Below, in pieces: positions 47,216-55,081 of a stretch of DNA of 64,000 bases; positions within the stretch are counted from its first letter, which is position 1, and each line of letters opens with the position of its first letter. Origin of the DNA: G965207335 sp965222825. Lineage in GTDB: Bacteria; Pseudomonadota; Gammaproteobacteria; PS1; Pseudothioglobaceae. Position numbers and translations under genes: made by a program. The stretch covers positions 62,001 through 126,000 of the forward strand of contig OZ244964.1 of assembly GCA_965222825.1 (NCBI GenBank), written 5' to 3'. The notes under the pieces are model-generated. The model searched no databases and was not told the origin of the DNA. It worked only from the letters and a program-made list of their open reading frames with translations.

Positions 47216-47246
47216 TTCAGGTTGGACTATTTAGGTTAGACTATTT
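47216..47246 (+). repeat. Interspersed 14-nt repeat, copy 3, with tandem half-copy
   Basis: TTCAGGTTGGACTA at 47216-47229. The string AGGTTGGACTATTT (47219-47232) is followed directly by AGGTTAGACTATTT (47233-47246), a 13-of-14 direct repeat. The second half overlaps the stop codon of tatD. Confidence 0.7.
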
Positions 47247-48017
47247 ATTTTTAAAAAATAAATTATGAAAATTATTACTAGTAGTCTCAGCTACTTCTTC
47301 AATATCTATACCTCTTAGTTTAGCAATTTTTTTAACTACAAAATAAGTATAACCGGGGTTATTAGTCTTGCCTCTATAAGGCTCAGGCGTTAAATAGGGT
47401 GAGTCCGTTTCAACTAGCATACAATCTAGGGGTATTTTTTGTGCTACTTCGTGTATTGTTTTAGCATTTTTAAAGGTAACAATGCCTGAAAAAGATATAT
47501 AAAAACCCAAGTCAATAGCTTTTTTAGCCATTTCATAATCCTCAGTAAAACAGTGCATAACCCCAGAATTAGCACTCTCTTGACGCATAATATTTAGCGT
47601 ATCATCTTTTGCTTCTCTAGTGTGAATAATAAGAGGTTTGAGCGTAGTTTTACTTACTTGAATATGACGAATAAACCTCTCTATCTGCCATTTTGCAGTA
47701 TCTTTTTTTATATGAAAATAATCTAAACCAGTCTCACCAATAGCAATAATATTATCATCTGCACTTAGTTTAATTAAGGTATCTATATCAGGGTCTAATC
47801 CATCTTGTTCTGTGGGATGAACTCCTACTGATGCATAAATTTGTGGATTTTTTTTAGCTAGTTCTAATACTTTAGGAAATTCTTCTAGGGTAATAGCAAC
47901 GCATAAAAATTCTCTTACCGATAATTCTTTTGCCTTAGTTAGCATTATATCCAAATCATTATCAAAATTAGTTAAATCTAGTTTATCAATATGGCAATGG
48001 GAGTCAACTATGTGCAT
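47241..48017 (-). CDS. tatD: TatD-family metal-dependent DNase
   Basis: A TIM-barrel hydrolase of 258 residues. Metal ligands are visible in DSHCHIDKLDL, GETGLDYFH, PLIIHTREAKDD, VMHCFTEDYEMA and ETDSPYLTPEPYRGK. YcfH is the closest type by length and motif. It lies between rluC and the AsmA-like gene, separated from rluC by repeat copy 3. Confidence 0.95.
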   Translation of the reverse strand: MHIVDSHCHIDKLDLTNFDNDLDIMLTKAKELSVREFLCVAITLEEFPKVLELAKKNPQIYASVGVHPTEQDGLDPDIDTLIKLSADDNIIAIGETGLDYFHIKKDTAKWQIERFIRHIQVSKTTLKPLIIHTREAKDDTLNIMRQESANSGVMHCFTEDYEMAKKAIDLGFYISFSGIVTFKNAKTIHEVAQKIPLDCMLVETDSPYLTPEPYRGKTNNPGYTYFVVKKIAKLRGIDIEEVAETTSNNFHNLFFKNK

Positions 48018-48034
48018 ATTTAAAATGGCTTAAA

Positions 48035-48772
48035 TTAAAACCTAATCTCCATTCCTTGAAGTTCTTTTGGTAATTTATTTTTTATATCTTTTTTATATGT
48101 TGTTTTTTGTTTTAATTGCTCTTTGATTGTTGTTTTATCAATGTATATATTTTCTCTATTGAGATTTTTTTTAATATTGTCAATAATAATATTAAGTAAT
48201 TTATCAAATATATTATTAGTATTTATATCGCCATTTTTACCGACATTTCTAATATAAATATTATCAATTTTAATAAGCTTATTAATGGTTTTAGATTTAA
48301 TAATAACCTGTGAATAAAACATACTAAATTCATCAATTATTATGTTTTTGCTATTTGATTCTTGTTTAGGATTGACTACGCTGTTATTTGCATTATTTTT
48401 TAATAATTCTTGCCATTTATATATATTTATGGCATTATCTTTTACCTCAATATTTATTAATGCCCCCCTTAGATTTATTCTATCTATATTAATATTATTT
48501 TTAGCTACATTTTGTATGTCAATAACAATATTTTGTGCTGTTATTATATTATCAGGGAATTTATCAATACCACCTATTGTTAAATTACTAATTTTTGCAT
48601 TTGTATCAAAAATACTAATATCAATATTTTCTATATTAGCATTAGTTTTTAAAATATCACTTAATAAATTATTAATAATAAATTTAGCCACAGGGTTTAC
48701 CAAGACAAACAAAAAACCCATTATGGAAATAAATATTAATAATATTATGTAAAATTTAATTTTTGTATTCAT
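48035..48772 (-). CDS. AsmA/DUF748-like membrane-anchored protein
   Basis: A protein of 245 residues with one N-terminal transmembrane anchor (about 8-30) and a periplasmic part. The pattern ANIENIDISIFDTNAKISNLTIGG, then IDRINLRGALINIEVKDNAIN, resembles the N-terminal repeat of AsmA/DUF748 proteins, which help lipid transport or outer-membrane assembly. It is much shorter than typical members. Function is inferred weakly. Confidence 0.6.
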   Translation of the reverse strand: MNTKIKFYIILLIFISIMGFLFVLVNPVAKFIINNLLSDILKTNANIENIDISIFDTNAKISNLTIGGIDKFPDNIITAQNIVIDIQNVAKNNINIDRINLRGALINIEVKDNAINIYKWQELLKNNANNSVVNPKQESNSKNIIIDEFSMFYSQVIIKSKTINKLIKIDNIYIRNVGKNGDINTNNIFDKLLNIIIDNIKKNLNRENIYIDKTTIKEQLKQKTTYKKDIKNKLPKELQGMEIRF

Positions 48773-49011
48773 TATTTTGTAATTTATAATTAAAATCCAG
48801 TAACCATTTTAACATTTATTTATTTGTTCCTTATGTTTTTACACAAGTATAGTCTTTGCTATTGTTTAGTATTATATAATATGCGATAATATTGGACTTT
48901 TGTATTTTAAGATTGTAACACGGTTATATATTTAATTATGTTTGGGTTATTTTATATTAAACCAACTTAGTGCTAATATATTATTTTCTTTTTTTAAATG
49001 GACGATTAATT

Positions 49012-49347
49012 ATGAATTTTTCAGAATTATTAATACCTATTGCATTAGCAGAAGGTGGACAAGGTGCTAGTTTTACCAGTTTTATTCCAATTATTTTATT
49101 GATAGTAGTATTTTATTTTTTATTAATAAGACCACAGCAAAAAAGAGCCAAAGAACATAAAAATTTATTATCTAATTTGAATGTTGGTGATGAAGTATTA
49201 ACAAATGGTGGAGTAATAGGTAAGATTATTAAATTAGATAATGACGATGATAATTATTTATTTTTAGAAATAGCCAATAATACTACTATAAAAGTGCAAA
49301 AACAAGCTATAAACCAAAAAATGCCTAAAGACACTTATAATAAGTAA
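49012..49347 (+). CDS. yajC: Sec translocon accessory protein YajC
   Basis: A protein of 111 residues. A single membrane helix lies at about 22-40 (FIPIILLIVVFYFLLIRPQQKRAKEH, with the family RPQQKR string). A small cytoplasmic domain follows with LNVGDEVLTNGGVIGKI. The ATG at 49012 is chosen over an upstream one because it gives the standard YajC N-terminus (SELLIPIALAEG). secD starts eight bases after the stop. Confidence 0.95.
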   Translation: MNFSELLIPIALAEGGQGASFTSFIPIILLIVVFYFLLIRPQQKRAKEHKNLLSNLNVGDEVLTNGGVIGKIIKLDNDDDNYLFLEIANNTTIKVQKQAINQKMPKDTYNK

Positions 49348-49355
49348 TATCGGCA

Positions 49356-51203
49356 ATGATAAATCAATACCCTGCTTGGAAAAATATTTTAGTATTGGTA
49401 GTTTTTGTGCTATCTTTATTGTATGCACTACCTAATTTATTTGGTTCTAACTTTGCTGTGCAAATATCTAAATTAGGTGCTAATAATCTTAATATCAAAG
49501 ATTCTAAGTTTATTAAATCTTATCTAAATAAAGCAAATATAGATTATATTAGTATAAAAAATATTAACGATAATATACTGATTATCCTAAAAAATAGCAA
49601 AGATCAACTAAATACCCAAGCATTATTAAAAGAAAAATTAGGCACTAAGTTTAGTATAGCACTAAACTTAGTGCCTGCTGTGCCAGATTGGCTAAAAAGT
49701 TTTGCTGCTAAACCAATGTTTTTAGGGTTAGATTTAAGAGGTGGGGTGCATTTTTTACTAGAAGTTGATATGGATACGGTTATTAAAAATGCTTATAAAA
49801 ATCAAACCGCAGAAATACGAACTGAGTTTAGAAAAAAACGCCTATACAAAAAAATTTACAATAAAGGCAATTATATTGATGTAATTTTTAAAGATAACAC
49901 TAGTAAAAATAGGGCAATTAATATGCTAAAAAGTGATTTTTCTAACCTTAAAATTAGGCAAGAAAATAATTTATTAGTAAGTTTTGTATTTAAAGAACAA
50001 GTATTAAAAGAATATAAGACACACGCCTTAAAACAAAATATTACCACTCTTAGAAATAGGGTTAATGAATTAGGAGTATCTGAGCCTATTATCCAACAAC
50101 AAGGCAAGGATAGAATAGTAGTGCAATTACCAGGAGTACAAGATACTGCTAGGGCAAAAGAGATATTGGGCACAGTTGCCACCTTAGAATTTCGTATGGT
50201 TGATGAAAAACACGATGCAGAAACAGCAATTAGTAGCGGTAAAATTCCAATAGGCTCACAGCTTTATCATTTTCGCGATGGGCGTCCACTATTATTAAAA
50301 AAACAAATAATTACCACAGGAGAAAGTATTAATAATGCTACTTCTGGTTTTAGTCAAGAAAATAGCTCACCTATGGTTAGTTTGTCCTTAGATGCTAAGG
50401 GTGGCAAGGCAATGTTAAAAACTACTAAAAAATATGTTGGACACCGAATGGCAGTAGTATTTATTGAAAATAAAATAGAAACAGTTTACCGTAATGCTAA
50501 ATTAACTAAAAAACGCTATAAAACTGAGGATATTATTAACGCTGCGGTTATTAATGGCATATTTTCTAATCGTTTTCAAATAACTGGTCTAGATAGCCCA
50601 AAAGAAGCTAGGAATTTAGCATTATTATTAAGGGCTGGCTCACTGTCTGCTCCTGTTGAGATTATAGAAGAGAGAACTATAGGCCCTAGTTTAGGTAAAG
50701 ATAATATTGAGAAAGGTTTTATATCAGTAATGTCTGGTTTTGTTTTGGTATTAATATTTATGTTATTACGCTATAAAGTTTTTGGAATAGTTGCTAATAT
50801 TGCCCTAACACTTAATTTATTAATGATAATTGCTGTATTGTCTTTATTACAAGCTACTTTAACTTTACCAGGTATTGCTGGTATTGTGCTAACAGTTGGT
50901 ATGGCAGTTGATGCTAATGTTTTAATTTTTGAGAGAATTCGTGAAGAATTAAGAACTAATATTGATATTCAAAAAGCCATTAATTCAGGATATGAAAAAG
51001 CTCTATCCACTATAACAGATGCTAATATTACTACCCTTATTGCCGCTGTTGTTTTATTTAGTTTTGGCACTGGACCTATTAAAGGGTTTGCTATTACCTT
51101 GTCTATTGGTATTATTACTTCTATGTTTTGTGCTATTATTGCATCTAGGGCTATTGTTAATAGGATTTATGGCAACAAATATAATAAGGTATTGAAAATA
51201 TGA
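49356..51203 (+). CDS. secD: Protein translocase subunit SecD
   Basis: An RND-type membrane protein that drives late steps of Sec export with the proton motive force. The protein has 615 residues. It has an N-terminal helix, LGLDLRGGVHFLLEVD (D1 motif), the periplasmic P1 domain and a C-terminal block of six helices. The block contains GIAGIVLTVGMAVDANVLIFERIREE. It overlaps secF by four bases. Confidence 0.97.
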   Translation: MINQYPAWKNILVLVVFVLSLLYALPNLFGSNFAVQISKLGANNLNIKDSKFIKSYLNKANIDYISIKNINDNILIILKNSKDQLNTQALLKEKLGTKFSIALNLVPAVPDWLKSFAAKPMFLGLDLRGGVHFLLEVDMDTVIKNAYKNQTAEIRTEFRKKRLYKKIYNKGNYIDVIFKDNTSKNRAINMLKSDFSNLKIRQENNLLVSFVFKEQVLKEYKTHALKQNITTLRNRVNELGVSEPIIQQQGKDRIVVQLPGVQDTARAKEILGTVATLEFRMVDEKHDAETAISSGKIPIGSQLYHFRDGRPLLLKKQIITTGESINNATSGFSQENSSPMVSLSLDAKGGKAMLKTTKKYVGHRMAVVFIENKIETVYRNAKLTKKRYKTEDIINAAVINGIFSNRFQITGLDSPKEARNLALLLRAGSLSAPVEIIEERTIGPSLGKDNIEKGFISVMSGFVLVLIFMLLRYKVFGIVANIALTLNLLMIIAVLSLLQATLTLPGIAGIVLTVGMAVDANVLIFERIREELRTNIDIQKAINSGYEKALSTITDANITTLIAAVVLFSFGTGPIKGFAITLSIGIITSMFCAIIASRAIVNRIYGNKYNKVLKI

Positions 51204-52111
51204 AACAAATTAATTTTATATCTAAAAGATACATAGCCTTTATTTTTTCTACTATTTTGATTGCTATATCAGTATTTTCTTTATTTAATCAAGGATTAAA
51301 ACTAGGTATAGATTTTACTGGTGGTTTTATAGTTGAAGTAGAATATCCAAAACCAGCTAACCTAGATATTATCAGGGAGCAATTAACTAATGCTGGATTT
51401 AGTGATATTGCTGTGCAATATTTTGGTAATAATACTGATGTGCTTATTCGTTTAGCACCACAAAAAATATCATCAGCAAAAATTAGTTCACAAGTATTAA
51501 TAGCACTAAATAGTAATAATGCTCCTAAAATGCGTAGAGTTGAGTTTGTAGGTCCTAAAATTGGTGAGGAATTAACAGCAGATGGAGCTCTTGCTGTTAT
51601 TTATGCTCTAATAGGTATTTTAATTTATGTAGCATTTAGATTTGAATATCGTTTTTCACTAGGGGCCATACTAGCACTAATGCACGATGTAATTATTACC
51701 TTAGGGTTATTTTCAATATTACAAATAGAGTTTAATTTAATAGTTCTAGCGGCTATTCTAGCAGTAATAGGTTATTCATTAAATGATACTATAGTTGTAT
51801 TTGATAGAGTGCGAGAAAACTTTTTAAATAGTAGAAAAAATGACTCAGATATTATTATCAATGACGCTATTAATCAAACCTTATCTCGCACACTAGCGAC
51901 ATCTGGAACTACTTTATTAGTGTTATTGGCATTATTTTTCTTTGGTGGTGAGATAATACGAGGCTTTTCTATAGCTTTATTAACTGGCGTTATTATTGGA
52001 ACTTATTCTTCTATTTATACTGCAAGTTCTATGTTGTTGGTTATGAAAATTAACAAAAAACACTTGTTGCCATCTGAAAAGGAACAAAAAGAAATTAACA
52101 CTAGACCATAA
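51200..52111 (+). CDS. secF: Protein translocase subunit SecF
   Basis: A protein of 303 residues and partner of SecD. GIDFTGGFIVEVEYP (D1-like) follows the first helix. Later helices contain YSLNDTIVVFDRVRENF and TLSRTLATSGTTLLVLLALFFFGG. It is the last gene of yajC-secD-secF; tRNA-Ala follows 50 bp later. Confidence 0.97.
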   Translation: MKQINFISKRYIAFIFSTILIAISVFSLFNQGLKLGIDFTGGFIVEVEYPKPANLDIIREQLTNAGFSDIAVQYFGNNTDVLIRLAPQKISSAKISSQVLIALNSNNAPKMRRVEFVGPKIGEELTADGALAVIYALIGILIYVAFRFEYRFSLGAILALMHDVIITLGLFSILQIEFNLIVLAAILAVIGYSLNDTIVVFDRVRENFLNSRKNDSDIIINDAINQTLSRTLATSGTTLLVLLALFFFGGEIIRGFSIALLTGVIIGTYSSIYTASSMLLVMKINKKHLLPSEKEQKEINTRP

Positions 52112-52162
52112 TTTAGTATTGCTAACTATTTTAATACAAGTATAATTAAACTACTTTTTTTG

Positions 52163-52238
52163 GGGGCTATAGCTCAGCTGGGAGAGCGCTTGCCTTGCAC
52201 GCAAGAGGTCGGGAGTTCGATCCTCCCTAGCTCCACCA
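52163..52238 (+). tRNA. tRNA-Ala(UGC)
   Basis: A 76-nt cloverleaf. Acceptor GGGGCTA/TAGCTCC with one G-U pair, CCA encoded. The anticodon loop CTTGCAC gives TGC. The gene is not linked to an rRNA operon here. Confidence 0.95.
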
Positions 52239-52250
52239 AAAATAAGTTTT

Positions 52251-52772
52251 TTAGTTTTCTATAAAATCTAAATCTATTTGAATATTTATCCCACTTAGTA
52301 ATTCTAATAATTTTGGAATAGCTAAAAAAACTCCACTTAGACAAACAGCAATTGCTTCAGGTTTTCCGGGTAAATTAATAATCACACTTTTACCTCTTGT
52401 GCCTGCTACTTGTCGCGATAATATTGCACTAGGAACTGTTTGTAATGATACTGCACGCATTTGCTGGGCAAAGCCATCGTATATTCTATCACAAACTGTT
52501 ATTGTTGCATCAGGGGTTACATCTCTAGGTGCGGGACCTGTGCCTCCTGTTGTTAGCACTATATCACAACCTAATTCATCTGTTAGCTCCGTTAATTTAT
52601 TGATAATTTTATCTTTATCATCGGGTACAAGTTTAGTAATAATATTGTGCGGTGATAGCACTGCATTTTGTATCCACTCAACCATAGCAGGACCACTAAT
52701 ATCTTTATAATAGCCTTTATACGCTCTATCTGATATTGTTAAAAAACCAATAGTGGTTTTAGTATTTTTCAT
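52251..52772 (-). CDS. mog: Molybdopterin adenylyltransferase Mog
   Basis: Activates molybdopterin by adenylation for molybdenum insertion. The protein has 173 residues. Signature strings are FLTISDRAYKGYYKDISGP, LTTGGTGPAPRDVTPDAT and INLPGKPEA. It is convergent with tRNA-Ala and 16 bp downstream of folK. Its presence implies at least one molybdoenzyme elsewhere. Confidence 0.92.
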   Translation of the reverse strand: MKNTKTTIGFLTISDRAYKGYYKDISGPAMVEWIQNAVLSPHNIITKLVPDDKDKIINKLTELTDELGCDIVLTTGGTGPAPRDVTPDATITVCDRIYDGFAQQMRAVSLQTVPSAILSRQVAGTRGKSVIINLPGKPEAIAVCLSGVFLAIPKLLELLSGINIQIDLDFIEN

Positions 52773-52788
52773 AAAAATAATTATTTTT

Positions 52789-53280
52789 TTATACTTCTTT
52801 TATATTTGTGCAATCAACACAATCAAGTAGTTCACTAACCACACCAATATTAGTAATAACTAGATTTGGCTCTATATCAGCAAGTGGTTTTAATACAAAA
52901 CTTCTATTTTGTATCTCAGGATGCGGTATAGTTAAATTAGCACTATTTATAATTTTATCATCAAATAGCAATATATCTAAATCAATAGTTCTAGAACTCC
53001 ATTTTTTTTCTCTAACTCTGTGTTGTTGTATTTCAATTTCTTGGCATATTGTTAATAAATCATACGCAGAAATACTAGTTTGTATTTTTACAACAGCATT
53101 ATAAAAATCAGGCTGAGGCATATTTAATAAGGGCTTAGATAAGTATAATTTTGATAAATTAATTATAAATATATTCGCTTTATTAGACAGAGATATTAAG
53201 GCTTGTTTAATTTGTTGTTTGGGATTATTTAAGTTAGAGCCCAAACCTATATAAGCATAGGATAACACAGTGCTTTTCAT
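52789..53280 (-). CDS. folK: HPPK, folate pyrophosphokinase
   Basis: Transfers pyrophosphate from ATP to 6-hydroxymethyl-dihydropterin. The protein has 163 residues. It has YIGLGSNLNNPKQQI at the start and SSRTIDLDILLFDD with the metal Asp pair. IPHPEIQNRSFVLKPLADIEP then completes the HPPK signature. It precedes mog on the same strand. Confidence 0.95.
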   Translation of the reverse strand: MKSTVLSYAYIGLGSNLNNPKQQIKQALISLSNKANIFIINLSKLYLSKPLLNMPQPDFYNAVVKIQTSISAYDLLTICQEIEIQQHRVREKKWSSRTIDLDILLFDDKIINSANLTIPHPEIQNRSFVLKPLADIEPNLVITNIGVVSELLDCVDCTNIKEV

Positions 53281-53297
53281 TTATGGCTAATGATTTT

Positions 53298-53351
53298 GAG
53301 CCACTAATATTATAAAAGGAGGAGAGAAAATAATATTATATATAGTGGCTC
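53298..53351. repeat. 54-bp inverted repeat upstream of folK
   Basis: The arms GAGCCACTA (53298-53306) and TAGTGGCTC (53343-53351) are exact complements, and both are joined inward by TAATATTATA strings. The centre reads AAAGGAGGAGAGAAAA. No target duplication is visible. It could be a small mobile relic or a hairpin in the folK leader. Confidence 0.5.
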
Positions 53352-53506
53352 AATAGTTGTATTATACATTAAAATTATACAATAATATTATTATATAATT
53401 TATTTTATTTGCAATATATATAATAAAATATTATATTAAAACAGTTATTTAAAAATATTGCTTAGTAATATTTTTTTTATTAAAATATTAAAATATAGTA
53501 TTCTTA

Positions 53507-53582
53507 TGGTGGCCAAACCTAGAATCGAACTAGGGACACAGGGATTTTCAGTCCCTTGCTCTACCGACTGAGCTATTTGGCC
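53507..53582 (-). tRNA. tRNA-Phe(GAA)
   Basis: A 76-nt cloverleaf on the reverse strand. Acceptor GGCCAAA/TTTGGCC, CCA encoded. The anticodon loop CTGAAAA gives GAA. The T-arm has AGTTCGATT. Confidence 0.95.
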
Positions 53583-53699
53583 ATAAATAGTATCAATAAA
53601 AAGATATAAATTATACCAAGTGTAATAAATAAATGTGCTTTTTAGGTGTTTAGATTTTTATCATATATGTTTGCAAAAAATCTAAGACAGATATTATGT

Positions 53700-54986
53700 T
53701 TACTCAAATTCCATTTGTTTAAACAAACGCGAGGCATTTTGTAAATACAGTTCTTGATAAGTATCCCAGGATCTAAAACTAGATTGGTCTATTTGATAAG
53801 CATCAGCAAGATCACCATCATTATCTAGTATAGAGGTAATTTTACTACGAAGATAATTAAGATAGTCTTTGGTAAAGTAAGTTACTGTGTCTAAATCAGT
53901 AGCACCACCGTGTCCTGGTATTATAATATCTGGTTTTAGGGCTACAAGTTTATCCCAAGTTTGTAGCCACTCTGCTGTGTTTGTGTGCTCAAAAATAGGC
54001 AACATTCTTACATTAAATGCCGTGTCGCCACTTATTAATAATTTTTTATCCGCGAGCCATAATTGAATATCATCTATGCTGTGAGAATTACCTAAATATA
54101 ATACATCTACTAGACGATTACCCAAGTCAATACTATATTTATCAGTAAAGGTTTTATCTGGTAGTGTTATTTTAGTATAAACTGATTTGTCTTTTAATCT
54201 TGTTTTTGCACGAGCTAAAATATCTTCTCCGTGCTCTTTTATTTTTTCATAAGCGTATTTATGTGCTATTATTAAAGCACCTTGGGACTTCCAATAACTA
54301 CTACCAAGCATAGCATGCCCTTGGGCGTTTTCTAATACCACAAATTTAACGGGCTTATTAGTTATTTTCTTAATTTCATCGTGCAAGGCTTGTGCTAGCA
54401 AATAACTACCACCAGCATTAAAAACTAGCACACTATCATCGCCAATTATAAAAGATAAATTATTATTATGCCCAGAATTTTCATAACTAGATGGTCTAGT
54501 TGCACCAATAGCAGAAAATACTCCATCTGCTACTTTAATGGGTAAACTGTATAACATTGAGTCTTCTGCTTTATCGCTTAATCTAACAGGCAGACCTGCT
54601 TTTTGCCAAGCAAAAAAAGTTCCTTTATAATTAGCCACATTAGTATAACCCATACTCATTAAGGTTTTAGCAGCAAGTGGGCTTCGTAAGTTTTCTCCAC
54701 AATAAACTACAATAGGGGTATTTTTATTGGCATAATTACTTATATTGAACTCCAATAAACCTCTAGGAATAACAACATTTTTCCCACCTAAGCCAATAGT
54801 GCCTTCATTGTTTACTTCTTCTTGCGTTCTAACATCAACTAACAACAAGTTAGGCTCATTGGCAACGCGTTTTTGTAAAGTAGTAGTATCAATATTAGTA
54901 ATTTTTGCTTCTTTTGCGTTTACAGCAGTTGTAAGCACATACAAAAACAGTGCAATAAATAAACTAAAAAGCGATATTTTGTTCAT
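53700..54986 (-). CDS. Exported rhodanese + metallo-beta-lactamase-fold protein
   Basis: A 428-residue secreted protein. The signal peptide is at about 1-24 (ALFLYVLTTAVNA). The rhodanese domain (about 35-140) carries the catalytic Cys in VVYCGENLRS. The MBL domain (about 150-400) keeps GNSHSIDDIQLWL, SGDTAF and IPGHGG. Its first metal motif reads ENAQGHAMLG where HxHxDH is expected, so only the last His is kept. It is similar in layout to SoxH-like proteins of sulfur oxidisers. A periplasmic role in thiol or sulfane-sulfur handling is inferred. Confidence 0.8.
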   Translation of the reverse strand: MNKISLFSLFIALFLYVLTTAVNAKEAKITNIDTTTLQKRVANEPNLLLVDVRTQEEVNNEGTIGLGGKNVVIPRGLLEFNISNYANKNTPIVVYCGENLRSPLAAKTLMSMGYTNVANYKGTFFAWQKAGLPVRLSDKAEDSMLYSLPIKVADGVFSAIGATRPSSYENSGHNNNLSFIIGDDSVLVFNAGGSYLLAQALHDEIKKITNKPVKFVVLENAQGHAMLGSSYWKSQGALIIAHKYAYEKIKEHGEDILARAKTRLKDKSVYTKITLPDKTFTDKYSIDLGNRLVDVLYLGNSHSIDDIQLWLADKKLLISGDTAFNVRMLPIFEHTNTAEWLQTWDKLVALKPDIIIPGHGGATDLDTVTYFTKDYLNYLRSKITSILDNDGDLADAYQIDQSSFRSWDTYQELYLQNASRLFKQMEFE

Positions 54987-55081
54987 AATTTAATCATATA
55001 TATAGTAAATTTTAATTGAAAAAAATATTTTACAACATATATATTTGCTAATAATACAATACTATAACACACTATAAATAT

